Positions 1 through 8,917 of a DNA stretch of 64,000 bases are shown piece by piece. How positions within the stretch are numbered: the stretch's first letter is position 1; each line of letters starts with the position of its first letter. Made by a program: the position numbers and the translations under genes. Origin of the DNA: Oscillospiraceae bacterium Zagget6 (GTDB lineage: Bacteria; Bacillota; Clostridia; Oscillospirales; Oscillospiraceae); NCBI GenBank assembly GCA_001941075.1, contig MSHH01000064.1, forward strand, positions 25,463-89,462, given 5' to 3'. The notes below the pieces were generated by a model. The model was not told the DNA's origin, searched no databases, and saw only the letters and a list, made by a program, of their open reading frames with translations.

Positions 1-266
1 CCGTACAGGACGGACTGAGACGCCGCCTCGCTGCCGCCCTGACTGTCGAAGGTGACGGTCAGGCCCGCCGCGCCGGTGGACCCGGTGACAACGAGGACCA
101 GAAACGCCGCCGCCATAGCCACCACAAAGGCGGTGGCCCAGCGCGCCATGCTTTTTCGCTGGTTCTCCTGCATCCCCCCCGTGGAGGAGACCCCGAACAG
201 CCCATAGCGGCGGGGCTGGTCGGGTTTTTCCTCCCCGGCAGAGGGACGCTTGCGCTCGTCGCTCAT
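1..266 (-). CDS. Membrane-anchored InlB-repeat protein, N-terminal part
   Basis: Only the first 88 residues are inside the window; the gene runs off position 1. The ATG lies one base after the stop of the permease gene upstream, so it is probably the last gene of that operon and translationally coupled. Residues 1-41 are polar and charged, residues about 42-60 form one hydrophobic segment, and from residue 70 the text VTFDSQGGSEAASQSV matches the start of a Listeria-Bacteroides (InlB B-type, Flg_new) repeat. An anchored extracellular protein with beta-grasp repeats is likely. The function is unknown; the link to sugar import is only positional. Confidence 0.6.
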   Translation of the reverse strand, partial: MSDERKRPSAGEEKPDQPRRYGLFGVSSTGGMQENQRKSMARWATAFVVAMAAAFLVLVVTGSTGAAGLTVTFDSQGGSEAASQSVLY

Positions 267-267
267 G

Positions 268-1344
268 TCACTTTCTGGTCAGGTACTTGCGCATATCAAT
301 GGAGCAGGCCAGCAGGATGATGATGCCCTTGATGATATACTGCATGTTGCCGGAGATGGACAGGAAGTTCAGGCCCACGAAGATGATGCGCAGCAGGAAC
401 ACGCCCAATACCACGCCGCCGATGGTGCCGGTGCCGCCGACGAAGGAGACGCCGCCGATGACGCAGGCTGCAATGGCGTCGCACTCGTAGTTCAGGCCGG
501 TGTTGGCGGTGTTGGAACCGATCCGGGCCGCCTCGATGAAGCCGGTGTAGCCGTAGGTGACGCCGGCCAGGGTGTGGACCATCATGGTGGTGAAGAACAC
601 GTTGACGCCGGAGACGTTGGCCGCCTCGGGATTGGAGCCAACAGCGAACATATTCTTGCCGAATGTGGTTTTATTCCAGATAAACCACATGATTATTAGC
701 ACAATCACCGCGTATATGACGTAGTTCGGGATGACGATGCCGGTCAGGGTGCCGATGATGCTGCCGGTGATGCAGCTTTTATAGGCGTCGGACAGGCCGG
801 AGATGGACTGGCCGTTGTTGCCGTTGGCCATATAGTACATCAGGCAGACGCCATAAACGATCAGCTGGGTGGCCAGCGTCACGATGAAGGGGTGCAGCTG
901 GAACTTGGCCACGAAGAAGCCGTTGACCAGACCCACGATGCCGCCCACGGCCAGCGCAGCCAGCAGCACCAGCGGGATGGGCAGCTCGCCCAGGCCCTCG
1001 AAGAACTTGTTGGTGGTGGTCAGCGACTGGAGCAGGGTGGCGGAAATGGCCGCCGTCAGGCCCACCGTCCGCCCGGCGGACAGGTCGGTGCCGGTCAGGA
1101 CGATGCAGCCGCCGATGCCCAGCGCCATAGGCAGGCTTGCCGCCGTCAGGTTGATGATGTTGATGATGGAGCTGGACGAAATGATGTTGTGATTTTGTGT
1201 GTACGTAAAGATGATAAAGACGATCAGGATAATGTAAATCGCGTTGTTCAGCAGCGTATCCGCGACAAACGCATGGCGATCCTTGGCGTCCAGGGTCTTG
1301 TAGCGGGCGCTGGTCTGCTGCAACGATTTGATTGGATTCTTCAT
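268..1344 (-). CDS. mglC: Galactose/methyl-galactoside ABC transporter permease MglC
   Basis: This is a 358-residue membrane protein of the RbsC/MglC (BPD_transp_2) family. It would form the inner-membrane channel of a sugar importer with MglA and the lipoprotein MglB. About eight to ten hydrophobic segments are visible. The loop GSNPEAANVSGVN, which contacts the ATPase in this family, is present near residue 236. The start follows GGGGGAGGT at 7-8 nt spacing, and the gene begins 16 nt after mglA. A glucose, ribose or other hexose substrate cannot be excluded; galactose is suggested by the mglB-mglA-mglC order and sequence style. Confidence 0.85.
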   Translation of the reverse strand: MKNPIKSLQQTSARYKTLDAKDRHAFVADTLLNNAIYIILIVFIIFTYTQNHNIISSSSIINIINLTAASLPMALGIGGCIVLTGTDLSAGRTVGLTAAISATLLQSLTTTNKFFEGLGELPIPLVLLAALAVGGIVGLVNGFFVAKFQLHPFIVTLATQLIVYGVCLMYYMANGNNGQSISGLSDAYKSCITGSIIGTLTGIVIPNYVIYAVIVLIIMWFIWNKTTFGKNMFAVGSNPEAANVSGVNVFFTTMMVHTLAGVTYGYTGFIEAARIGSNTANTGLNYECDAIAACVIGGVSFVGGTGTIGGVVLGVFLLRIIFVGLNFLSISGNMQYIIKGIIILLACSIDMRKYLTRK

Positions 1345-1360
1345 AGTAGTACCTCCCCCT

Positions 1361-2860
1361 TTATACGTATTTTGCGGCGAGCGTCAAAATCTCTTCCTGG
1401 GTGGTGTTCTGCGCGTCCACCTCACCGGCCACCCGGCCGCCGCTCATGACCACAATACGGTCACAAACGCCCAGCAGCTCCGGCATTTCCGACGATACCA
1501 TCAGCACCGTGGTGCCGGCCTTGGCCTGGTCGATGATGAGCTGGTAAATTTCGTATTTTGCGCCCACGTCGATGCCGCGGGTGGGTTCGTCCAGCATCAG
1601 CACCTTGGGGTTGGTCAGCAGCCACCGGGCCAGGATGACCTTCTGCTGGTTGCCGCCGGACAGGGAACGAATTTTCGTCTCCTGGGAAGGCGTTTTGGTG
1701 GCCATGGCGTCGATGCCCCATTGGGTGGCCTTTTTCATGGCGTTGTTGTCCAGCCACAGGCCATGGACCAGGTACTTTTTCAGGCTGGCGATGACGGTGT
1801 TGTCCAGGATGCTCCGAATCCCGAAGATACCGGTGGCCCGGCGTTCCTCGGTCACCAGGGCGAAGCCCGCCTCCAGGGACTGCTTGGAGTTCTTGTTGGA
1901 GACCTCTTTTCCCTCCAGCCGGATGGTGCCGCTGTGACGGGTGGCGATGCCGAAGATGGACTCCAGCGTTTCGGTGCGCCCGCTGCTGTCCAGCCCGGCG
2001 AACCCCAAAATCTCGCCCTTCCGCGCCTGAAAGGACACGTCCCGGAGCATATTGTACTGACCGGTCAGCCCTTCCACCTCCAGCGTGACCTCGCCGGGTT
2101 CGTTGGTCTTGGGCGGGAACTGGTTGCTCAGCTCGCGGCCCACCATCAGCTTGATGAGCTTGGCGTTGTCCAGCTCAGAGGCAGGCTCCGTTGCCACCCA
2201 CTGGCCGTCCCGCATGACGGTGACTTCGTCGGCGATGCGGAGGATCTCCGCCATCTTGTGGGAGATATAGACGATGCCGCAGCCCCGGTCCCGGAGCATG
2301 TTGATGATTTTGAACAGGTGCTCCACCTCCGCCTCGGTCAGGGAGGAAGTGGGTTCGTCAAAGATGATGATTTTGGAGTGGTAGGAGACGGCCTTGGCAA
2401 TCTCCACCATCTGGCGCTTGGAGACGGGCAGCTCGCTCATCTTCTGGTCCATGTCCACGTCGATCTCCAGCTCGTCGAAGATGGCTTTGGTGTCCTCGCG
2501 CATTTTCTTCTCGTTGACCATGATGCCGGTGGTGGGGTAGCGGCCCAGCCACAGGTTGTCCAGCACGGAGCGCTTCAGCGCCTGGTTCAGCTCCTGGTGG
2601 ACCATGGAGACGCCGTTTTCCATGGCCTCCTTGGTGGTCTTGAAATCGACTTCTTTTCCCTCCAGCAGGATGGTCCCCTCGTCCTTCCGGTAGATTCCGA
2701 ACAGGCACTTCATCAGGGTGGACTTGCCTGCGCCGTTCTCCCCCATCAGGGCGTGGACCGTTCCCGCCCGGACACGCAGCTGCGCATGGTCCAGCGCTTT
2801 CACGCCGGGGAAGGCTTTGACGATGTCCTTCAAATCCAGCAAAACATCGGAATGTTCCAT
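1361..2860 (-). CDS. mglA: Galactose/methyl-galactoside import ATP-binding protein MglA
   Basis: This 499-residue double ABC ATPase is of the RbsA/MglA type. The N-terminal half has a canonical Walker A (GENGAGKST, residues 40-48) and Walker B ([11 protein letters not shown]). The C-terminal half has the degenerate first loop typical of this family (GLDSSGRTE), a good signature LSGGNQQKV and Walker [15 protein letters not shown]. It powers the MglC channel. The length fits the family. It is separated from mglB by a hairpin that probably lowers its expression relative to the binding protein. Confidence 0.9.
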   Translation of the reverse strand: MEHSDVLLDLKDIVKAFPGVKALDHAQLRVRAGTVHALMGENGAGKSTLMKCLFGIYRKDEGTILLEGKEVDFKTTKEAMENGVSMVHQELNQALKRSVLDNLWLGRYPTTGIMVNEKKMREDTKAIFDELEIDVDMDQKMSELPVSKRQMVEIAKAVSYHSKIIIFDEPTSSLTEAEVEHLFKIINMLRDRGCGIVYISHKMAEILRIADEVTVMRDGQWVATEPASELDNAKLIKLMVGRELSNQFPPKTNEPGEVTLEVEGLTGQYNMLRDVSFQARKGEILGFAGLDSSGRTETLESIFGIATRHSGTIRLEGKEVSNKNSKQSLEAGFALVTEERRATGIFGIRSILDNTVIASLKKYLVHGLWLDNNAMKKATQWGIDAMATKTPSQETKIRSLSGGNQQKVILARWLLTNPKVLMLDEPTRGIDVGAKYEIYQLIIDQAKAGTTVLMVSSEMPELLGVCDRIVVMSGGRVAGEVDAQNTTQEEILTLAAKYV

Positions 2861-2901
2861 CTAACAGCCTCCTTTTCTTTCTTGAGTCGCTTCGTTTATC
2901 A

Positions 2902-2939
2902 AAAGAGGGCTGACCACTGAAACAGCGGCAGCCCTCTTT
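2902..2939 (-). terminator. Intercistronic hairpin between mglB and mglA
   Basis: An 11-bp perfect stem (2902-2912 with 2929-2939) is followed on the minus strand by TTTT. It sits between the mglB stop and the mglA ribosome-binding site. Partial termination or 3'-end protection at such a site commonly gives more binding protein than ATPase and permease. Confidence 0.75.
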
Positions 2940-3000
2940 CCTTTCTGCTTTACATGTTTACATGATACAGGTCACATTGAGAGCAGCGTGGGGTGGCAGC

Positions 3001-4230
3001 TTACTCTCCGGTGTAGGCGGAATAAGCCATGTAGACCTTGCTGTCGATGCCGTCGGCCAGGGTGAAGGTGTACTCAGACGCATCGGCGGCCAGGGCAGCG
3101 GTGGCCTCGGTGGGCACGGCACCGGAGACAGCCTGGTCGATGAGGAACTTCAGGCCGTAGGCATAGCCGGTGTTGGACTGGGCAACGGTGCCGACCATGT
3201 AGCCGTTGGCGATCAGCTCCTTGGCGGTGTCGGTGGCGTCAACGCCAAAGACGGGGATGGTGGTGGTGCCTTCGCCGTTGTTGTAACCGGCGGCCTGGAG
3301 CGCCTGGACAGCGCCGGCGGCCATGTCGTCGTTGTTGCAGATGACCAGCTCGATCATGTTGCCGTTGGCCTCGCTGTACTGGGACAGGTTGGTCTGCATG
3401 TACTCAGTGGCGGCGGAAGCGGACCATGCGCCGTTGGTATCCACCTGATACTTGTCGGAGTTGTTGGCGTCAAAGTACTCCAGCTCAGCATAACCGGCCT
3501 CGGTCAGGATGGCGTTGGCGTCCTCGACAGCGTACTGGGTGCGGTAGATGGCCTCGGCGTTGCCCTCCTGCCCCTTGAACATGGCGTAGGAGATGACGCC
3601 GTCGCCGTTCAGGTCGATGGAATCATAGTTTTCCACCAGATAGTTGCCGATCATCTCGCCCTGCATATGGCCGGCTTCGGGGGCGTCGGTGCCCAGGAAG
3701 GCCACGTTGTCATAGGCGTTCAGCAGAGCGCCCTCGTTGCCGTCGGCCTCGATGGTGCGGTTGAAGAAGTACACGTCAACGTCGTAGCCGGCGGCTTCTT
3801 CGATGATCTTCTGGGCGGCGTCCTCAGAGCCAGATTCCACCAGGTTGACCAGCAGCAGATTGCAGCCGTTGGTCAGGGCGGTGGTGATGGACTCGTTCTG
3901 GGTGGTCTGGTTGCTGTTGCCATCGTAGTCGGTGTAGGTGATGCCGGCCGCGTCCAGGGTCTCGTCCAGGGAAGAGCGGACGGTGGAGAGGAAGGTGTCG
4001 GAGAAGGCATACCAGAAGATGCCCACGTTCAGGTCGGAGTAGTCAACGTCGCCGGAGGTGGCGTCAGCGTCCGCAGCGGCGGAGGTGTCTTCCGTGGTGT
4101 CGGCGGCAACAGAGGTGTCCTCAGTGTCGTCGGTGGTGGTGGTGTCGCTGCTGCTGCTGGAGCCGCAGGCCGCCAGGGACAGCACCATTGCCAGCGCCAG
4201 GATCAGGGCGAGCAATTTTTTCAGTTTCAT
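3001..4230 (-). CDS. mglB: Galactose-type substrate-binding lipoprotein MglB
   Basis: This is a 409-residue periplasmic-binding-protein-like lipoprotein of the Peripla_BP_4 sugar family. A signal peptide ends in the lipobox LAAC with Cys22, followed by a Ser/Thr/Asp-rich linker to about residue 70 and then two alternating alpha/beta lobes (for example FGVDATDTAKELI near the C-terminus). The ATG at 4230 is chosen because AAGGAGG lies 8 nt upstream; the TTG six codons earlier has no such site. It would capture sugar outside the membrane for MglAC. A good promoter lies upstream at 4289-4317. Confidence 0.88.
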   Translation of the reverse strand: MKLKKLLALILALAMVLSLAACGSSSSSDTTTTDDTEDTSVAADTTEDTSAAADADATSGDVDYSDLNVGIFWYAFSDTFLSTVRSSLDETLDAAGITYTDYDGNSNQTTQNESITTALTNGCNLLLVNLVESGSEDAAQKIIEEAAGYDVDVYFFNRTIEADGNEGALLNAYDNVAFLGTDAPEAGHMQGEMIGNYLVENYDSIDLNGDGVISYAMFKGQEGNAEAIYRTQYAVEDANAILTEAGYAELEYFDANNSDKYQVDTNGAWSASAATEYMQTNLSQYSEANGNMIELVICNNDDMAAGAVQALQAAGYNNGEGTTTIPVFGVDATDTAKELIANGYMVGTVAQSNTGYAYGLKFLIDQAVSGAVPTEATAALAADASEYTFTLADGIDSKVYMAYSAYTGE

Positions 4231-4288
4231 GTTACAGTCCTCCTTCAAATTTTTTGAGCGGTTGTTTCGCTTACATGCTTACGAGAAC

Positions 4289-4317
4289 AGTATAGCAGAG
4301 ATGCAGAGAAATAGCAA
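4289..4317 (-). promoter_or_regulatory. Sigma-A promoter of mglB
   Basis: On the minus strand TTGCTA (4312-4317) is separated by 17 bp from TATACT (4289-4294). Downstream, CATGTAAGCGAAAC resembles a LacI/GalR-type half operator, and CATGTAA recurs at about 2948-2963 near the mglB stop; operator function is a guess. Confidence 0.65.
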
Positions 4318-4352
4318 ATACAAAATTTTTTGTCTTTCTTAAAAATTCTTTT

Positions 4353-4712
4353 CTATTCTTCCTCACCTGTTTCTTCCTCGTCCGGCTCATCGCCCTCGCC
4401 TTCGTCTTCGTCCGGCGCCTCGCCGTCGGCTTCCGGCTCTGACAGTTCCAATTCCTCGTCCCCGGTCGCCTCCGGCTGCACGCGGGACATCCTCCACGCC
4501 ATCAGGCCCAGGAAAACCACGCCGCCCCCCAGCACCAGGATGCCCACGATCAGCAGCGGCAGCGACGGGGCGTCCTCGCCGCCTTTGTACGCCTCCTGGA
4601 GGAACGTCACCAGCAGATACGCCAGGTACAGCGCCCCCAGCAGGTAAACGGTCCCGTGTGCGCCGGGGGAAAACGAATGCTTTTGTTTTTTGTCGTCTTT
4701 TTTAAAAGGCAT
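4353..4712 (-). CDS. Small two-segment membrane protein with acidic tail
   Basis: I do not recognise a family. The protein of 119 residues has a Lys-rich N-terminus (KKDDKKQKH), two hydrophobic segments (about residues 22-41 and 52-74) separated by a short acidic loop, and a C-terminal tail of about 45 residues that is almost entirely Glu, Asp, Pro and Gly. Both ends would face the same side of the membrane. The ATG at 4712 is preferred because AGGAG lies 9 nt away; an ATG two codons earlier is only about 3 nt from it. It is unrelated in sequence to the mgl genes downstream. Confidence 0.6.
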   Translation of the reverse strand: MPFKKDDKKQKHSFSPGAHGTVYLLGALYLAYLLVTFLQEAYKGGEDAPSLPLLIVGILVLGGGVVFLGLMAWRMSRVQPEATGDEELELSEPEADGEAPDEDEGEGDEPDEEETGEEE

Positions 4713-4822
4713 GGTCATTCACTCCTGTTCTGAACGGTCTGCGGTATCTTCTGCTTCGGCGGCATCCTTCGCAGGGACTCCGCAGTAATGATGTGGTGGG
4801 GCGAAACGCTTTCGTCTATTTA

Positions 4823-4892
4823 CCGTCAAGCGGAACTTCCGAAGCTGCGCTTCTCCGCCGTCAAGCGGCACTTCCGCTGCGCTCCCTGCCTG
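4823..4892. repeat. GTCAAGCGG dispersed repeat, two copies
   Basis: Two direct copies of CCGTCAAGCGG(A/C)ACTTCC about 35 bp apart, the second followed by GCTGCGCTCCCTGCC. Related text occurs at 13199-13260, 31365-31435 and 53879-53896. The 324-bp gap 4713-5036 otherwise holds nothing I can call. Confidence 0.7.
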
Positions 4893-5036
4893 CATTTTAT
4901 CACAGATACCACCGGGTTTCCACATGAAAATCATTGCTTTCACGCAGGCTCATTCCGAAGGAGCATCTTCCTTTTGCCCAACGCCGGGCGTTGCTTCGCC
5001 GGTGGCTGCGTCAGAGCCACCCGCCGCCCGTAGGTC

Positions 5037-5888
5037 CTAGCTGAAAAACCAGTTGATTTTTTCCGTGGGGTCGGCGTGTTTCAGGTAGACGATGTTGAAC
5101 TCCCGGATCATGCGGTCATTCTCCAGCCAGAATTTTTCCAGGTTCGGGTCGCTCTCCGCCAGAATGTTGTAGACGAAGGAGATGCCGTAGCCCTCCCGCA
5201 CCAAGTCCAGGATGATTTTAAAGCTGGAGATGCTGATGCAGTGTTTAAAACGGCTCAGCGACTCGTTGTAGGCCATCAGCTCCTGCTCCAGAATGGCCCG
5301 CGTGCCGGACCCGGCCTCCCGGTGGATGATGGTCTCGCCCAGCAGCTCCTCCATGGAGACCGTCCGGCCCGCGAAGGGGTGGCCGTTGTGACAGATACCC
5401 ACGAATGGCTCCCGGCGGAGGAGGATGGAGTCAAAGCGCTCCTTGTCGAAAAAGCCCTCGATGACGGCGAAATCCAGCCGGTTTTTCTCCAGCTCCCCCA
5501 GCAGGCGCTGGGTGTTATCCACGAGAAATTCCAGTTGGTTGTCCTCATCCCGCAAAAAGCGACGGATGTACTCTGTGAGAAAATAGTCCCCGATGGTCTT
5601 GGTGGCCCCCACCCGGAGGGAGCGGGTGGGCTTTTCTTCCCGGAGTTTCTCCCGCAGCGTCGCCTCCTGATACCGCGCCGCCCGTGCGTAGGTCTCCAGG
5701 GCTTCCGCCGCCGGGGTCTTTTCCAGCCGCCGGTTCACATAGCGGAACAACTGGCATTGGTATTCCTGCTCCAGGTGATGCATTTGCTGGGTGACAGCGG
5801 GCTGGGTCAGGTGCAGCCGCTCTGCCGTCTGGCGGTAGTTTCCGCACTCGCACAGCACCAGAAAGGTCTCGATTCGATAGTCCAACAT
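5037..5888 (-). CDS. LysR-family transcriptional regulator
   Basis: At 283 residues it has the normal LysR length. The N-terminal winged helix-turn-helix is clear (CGNYRQTAERLHLTQPAVTQ, residues about 15-34), followed by a linker helix and a periplasmic-binding-like effector domain from about residue 90. It is divergent from the sulfur-redox fusion gene at 6200, so it probably regulates that gene; the effector may be a sulfur compound by analogy with CysL/CysB, which is inference. A 7-bp repeat array lies just upstream of its start at 5903-5938. Confidence 0.85.
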   Translation of the reverse strand: MLDYRIETFLVLCECGNYRQTAERLHLTQPAVTQQMHHLEQEYQCQLFRYVNRRLEKTPAAEALETYARAARYQEATLREKLREEKPTRSLRVGATKTIGDYFLTEYIRRFLRDEDNQLEFLVDNTQRLLGELEKNRLDFAVIEGFFDKERFDSILLRREPFVGICHNGHPFAGRTVSMEELLGETIIHREAGSGTRAILEQELMAYNESLSRFKHCISISSFKIILDLVREGYGISFVYNILAESDPNLEKFWLENDRMIREFNIVYLKHADPTEKINWFFS

Positions 5889-5902
5889 GGTGTATTCCCC
5901 TT

Positions 5903-6073
5903 TTAGCTCTTAGCTTTTAGCTTTTGGCTTTTAGCTCTGTGGTGTTTAACAATTTGCTCTGCGCTTGGAACTCGCCGCATAAAACAAACCGCTAACAACG
6001 AACTGATGTCTAACGCTGTTCGCCTATGGTTTGCAGTGCGCAACTAACAGCTAGCAGCTAACGGCTAACAGCT
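5903..6073. repeat. Inverted pair of heptad-repeat arrays (element E1)
   Basis: Left arm 5903-5938 is a run of TTAGCTN units with 7-bp period. Right arm 6044-6073 reads CTAACAG, CTAGCAG, CTAACGG, CTAACAG, which is the same family in inverse orientation. The arms bracket about 105 bp. The element fills much of the 311-bp divergent region between the LysR gene and the fusion gene. Confidence 0.8.
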
Positions 6074-6081
6074 TCAATAAG

Positions 6082-6141
6082 ATTCTCTAATGGACACATA
6101 AGAATTGCTAAATAGATTTTATCATAAATTGGGCGTATAAT
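6082..6141 (+). promoter_or_regulatory. Candidate LysR operator and promoter for the redox fusion
   Basis: An inverted repeat ATTCT-N14-AGAAT (6082-6086, 6101-6105) has the size of a LysR-type site. TATAAT is at 6136-6141 with a poor -35 (TAGATT, 6113-6118, 17-bp spacer), which fits an activator-dependent promoter. Binding by the adjacent LysR protein is inferred. Confidence 0.4.
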
Positions 6142-6199
6142 CAACGTGAGAAAGAGCGCCGTCCTCAAAAATACGGCGGCGCCAGAGGAGTGTGCCCGT

Positions 6200-8752
6200 A
6201 TGAACGTTATTGTAATTGGCGGCGTAGCCGCCGGCACCAAAACCGCTGCGAAGCTGAAACGTCAGGACCGCAGCGCCACCGTCACGATCTACACCCAAAG
6301 CCAGGACATTTCCTACGCGGGCTGCGGCCTGCCCTACTATGTGGGCGGCGACATCGAGACCCGTGAGGAGCTGATCGTCAACACCCCCGCCAGCTTTACC
6401 GGTCTTACCGGCGTGGCTGTGCGCACCGGCATGGAGGCGGTCTCCGTCAATAGCGCGGAGAAAACCGTCACCTTCGCCAACGGGGAGACCGTGGGCTATG
6501 ACAAGCTGGTCATCGCCACCGGCGCGGCCCCCTTTGTCCCCAACGTGCCGGGGAAGGAGCTGCCCGGCGTGTTCACCATGCGCAGCCCCGACGACGCCAT
6601 CGACCTGCGGGCCTATGTGGAGCAGAACAGCTGCCGCAGCGCCGTGGTGGTGGGCGGCGGCTTCATCGGTCTGGAGATCGCGGAGAACCTGATGGCAAAG
6701 GGCCTGAGTGTCACCGTGGTGGACATGGCCTCCCAGGTGATGCCCAACCTGTTTGACGCGGAAATGGCCGCCTACATCCGCCGCAAGCTTCAGGCCAAGG
6801 GGATGCGGGTCATCACCGGCGCGGGGCTGGAGGAAGTGCAGGGCACCGACAAGGCCACCGGCATCCGCACCAGCGTCGGCAGTTTCGCGGGCGACCTGGT
6901 GGTGCTCGCCATCGGCGTCCGCCCGGCCACTGGGTTCCTGGCCGATTCCGGCATTGAGATGAACCGGGGTACCATCGTGGTGGACAAACAGCAGAAAACC
7001 AACATTGAGGACGTCTACGCCGTGGGCGACTGCGCCCAGGTCTACAACAGCCTGACCGGGCAGAGCCAGTGGTCCGCCATGGGCTCCACTGCCAACCTGA
7101 CGGGCCGTCTGCTGGCGAAAAACCTGACCGGCGAGAGCCTGTCCTACGGCGGCTGCCTGGGCACCGGCGTGGTGCGGCTGGCAAATGACCTGAACGCCGG
7201 GCGCACCGGCCTCACCGAGGCCCAGGCGAAGGCGGCGGGATACGACGTCATCACCGCCACCTGCGTCACCGACGACAAGGCCCACTACTACCCGGACGCT
7301 TCCACCTTCGTCACCAAACTCATCGCGGACCGGGCCACCCACGCCCTGCTGGGCATCCAGGTGCTGGGGTCCGGCGCGGTGGACAAGATGGTGGACATCG
7401 CCGTCACCGGCATCTCCGCCGGAATGAAGCTGGAGGACTTCGACACGCTGGATTACGCCTATGCGCCCCCCTTCTCCACCGCCATTCACCCCTTTGTCCA
7501 GGCTTGCTATATTCTGGAGAACAAACTCAGCGGTGCCTATGAGAGCTTTACCCCCGCCGAGTACGCTGCGGGCAAGGCCAAGGGCTACAAGGTCATCGAC
7601 GCCAGCCCCGCCCCCGCCATTCCCGGCGCGCAGTGGGTCAACCTGACCGCCGTCAACGGGCCGCTGGACGGCATCGACAAGGACGAGAAGCTGCTGCTGG
7701 TCTGTGCCAAGGGCAAGCGGGGCTACCTGCTGCAAAACCGCCTGAAAGCCTTCGGCTACACCAACACCCGCGCTCTGGAGGGCGGCCTGTTCGTCAACGA
7801 GGTCAAGGTGGAGTTCACTGGGGCGCTGCCCGCTGCGGAAATCAAGCGGGTGAAGGCCCTGGGCTGCCTCCAGGACAAGCGGTATCCCGACGTGTTCAAC
7901 GTCCGCGTCATCACCCGCAACGGCAAAATCACCGCCGAGGAGCACCGCACCATCGCGGAGGCGGCGGAGCGGTTCGGCTCCGGCGCGGTCACCATGACCA
8001 CCCGCCTGACTTTGGAAATTCAGGGCGTGAAGTACGCCGACCTCCAGCCGGTGATGGACTTCCTCCACGACCACGGCCTGGAGACCGGCGGCACCGGCTC
8101 TCTGGTGCGCCCGGTGGTCTCCTGCAAGGGCACCACCTGTCAGTATGGCCTCATCGACACCTTTGGCCTGTCCGAGCGGCTCCACGAGGCGTTTTATGTG
8201 GGCTACCACGGCGTCACCCTGCCCCACAAGTTCAAAATCGCGGTGGGCGGCTGTCCCAACAACTGCGTCAAGCCCAACCTGAACGACCTGGGCATCGTGG
8301 GCCAGCGGGTCCCGATGATCGACTACGCCAAGTGCCGGGGCTGCAAGAAGTGCCAGGTGGAGGCCGCCTGCCCCATCAACGTGGCAAGAGTGGAAGATGG
8401 CAAGGTCAAAATCGACCCGACCCAGTGCAATAACTGTGGCCGCTGCAAGGGCAAATGCGTGTTCGGCGCGCTGGACTATCAGGACGGCTACCGCATTTAC
8501 ATTGGCGGACGCTGGGGCAAGAAAGTGGCCCACGGCCAGCCGCTGACCCGCATCTTCACCTCCGAGGAGGAGGTCATGGGCGTCGTGGAGCGGGCCATCC
8601 TGCTGTTCCGGGACGAGGGACAGACCGGCGAGCGCTTCGCGGACACCGTCACCCGGCTGGGCTTCGACTACGTCAACCAGAAGCTACTGGACGATACCAT
8701 GGACAAGGAAGCTATCCTGAAAAAGACCGTCAAGGGCGGCGCTACCTGCTGA
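6200..8752 (+). CDS. CoA-disulfide-reductase-like / rhodanese / siroheme reductase fusion
   Basis: Three modules occur in one 850-residue protein. Residues 1 to about 445 are a flavin disulfide reductase of the CoA-disulfide reductase group: FAD motif GGVAAGTK at the N-terminus and redox Cys42 in YAGCGLPYY. Residues about 455-545 are a rhodanese domain with Cys502 in VCAKGKRG. The rest resembles AsrC/NirA-type sulfite or nitrite reductase: Cys642 and Cys647 (SCKGTTC), then Cys685 and Cys689 (GGCPNNC) for the siroheme-bridged cluster, then two ferredoxin-like 4Fe-4S motifs (CRGCKKC, CNNCGRC). NAD(P)H-driven reduction of persulfide, sulfite or related sulfur species in the cytoplasm is likely. 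The ATG at 6200 follows AGAGGAG by 9 nt; in-frame codons upstream look non-coding. Confidence 0.85.
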   Translation: MNVIVIGGVAAGTKTAAKLKRQDRSATVTIYTQSQDISYAGCGLPYYVGGDIETREELIVNTPASFTGLTGVAVRTGMEAVSVNSAEKTVTFANGETVGYDKLVIATGAAPFVPNVPGKELPGVFTMRSPDDAIDLRAYVEQNSCRSAVVVGGGFIGLEIAENLMAKGLSVTVVDMASQVMPNLFDAEMAAYIRRKLQAKGMRVITGAGLEEVQGTDKATGIRTSVGSFAGDLVVLAIGVRPATGFLADSGIEMNRGTIVVDKQQKTNIEDVYAVGDCAQVYNSLTGQSQWSAMGSTANLTGRLLAKNLTGESLSYGGCLGTGVVRLANDLNAGRTGLTEAQAKAAGYDVITATCVTDDKAHYYPDASTFVTKLIADRATHALLGIQVLGSGAVDKMVDIAVTGISAGMKLEDFDTLDYAYAPPFSTAIHPFVQACYILENKLSGAYESFTPAEYAAGKAKGYKVIDASPAPAIPGAQWVNLTAVNGPLDGIDKDEKLLLVCAKGKRGYLLQNRLKAFGYTNTRALEGGLFVNEVKVEFTGALPAAEIKRVKALGCLQDKRYPDVFNVRVITRNGKITAEEHRTIAEAAERFGSGAVTMTTRLTLEIQGVKYADLQPVMDFLHDHGLETGGTGSLVRPVVSCKGTTCQYGLIDTFGLSERLHEAFYVGYHGVTLPHKFKIAVGGCPNNCVKPNLNDLGIVGQRVPMIDYAKCRGCKKCQVEAACPINVARVEDGKVKIDPTQCNNCGRCKGKCVFGALDYQDGYRIYIGGRWGKKVAHGQPLTRIFTSEEEVMGVVERAILLFRDEGQTGERFADTVTRLGFDYVNQKLLDDTMDKEAILKKTVKGGATC

Positions 8753-8768
8753 CGCCGGAAATTCCACG

Positions 8769-8797
8769 TTGACAGGGCCGCAGCTACCTGCTATAAT
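8769..8797 (+). promoter_or_regulatory. Consensus sigma-A promoter for the ygjV-like gene
   Basis: TTGACA (8769-8774), a 17-bp spacer and TATAAT (8792-8797): a perfect match to consensus. The expected start is near 8804, giving a leader of about 129 nt. Confidence 0.85.
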
Positions 8798-8803
8798 GCA
8801 GCC

Positions 8804-8917
8804 TGTCATTTGGGCAGGCGCACCACAAACAGCCGAAACTGTCATCAATGACGCCTGTTGTTGTCAGTTTCCATGATACTTCAAAAAAGCTGGCACAACA
8901 CTGTGTCAGCTTTTTTT
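8804..8917 (+). promoter_or_regulatory. Structured leader ending in an intrinsic terminator (attenuator candidate)
   Basis: AAAAAAGCTG (8883-8892) pairs with CAGCTTTTTT (8907-8916), and seven T follow from 8911, only 3 nt before the Shine-Dalgarno GGAGG at 8920. Upstream, CAGGCG (8815-8820) can pair with CGCCTG (8852-8857). Alternatively AAACTG (8836-8841) pairs with CAGTTT (8865-8870) enclosing GTCA/TGAC. I cannot match it to a named riboswitch class. It might instead be a small RNA or simply the terminator of the fusion gene. Confidence 0.6.

Noticed and set aside
4719-4943. 74-codon frame upstream of the acidic-tailed membrane protein
   Set aside because: It runs through the GTCAAGCGG repeat copies, has no convincing ribosome-binding site and no recognisable protein features.
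5903-6073. Possible CRISPR array
   Set aside because: The repeat unit is 7 bp with no spacers and no cas genes are present.
6122-8533. About 800-codon open frame antisense to the redox fusion gene
   Set aside because: Composition is Val/Gly/His/Asp-rich without domains, as expected for the complement of a GC-rich coding strand; the plus-strand gene has clear motifs.
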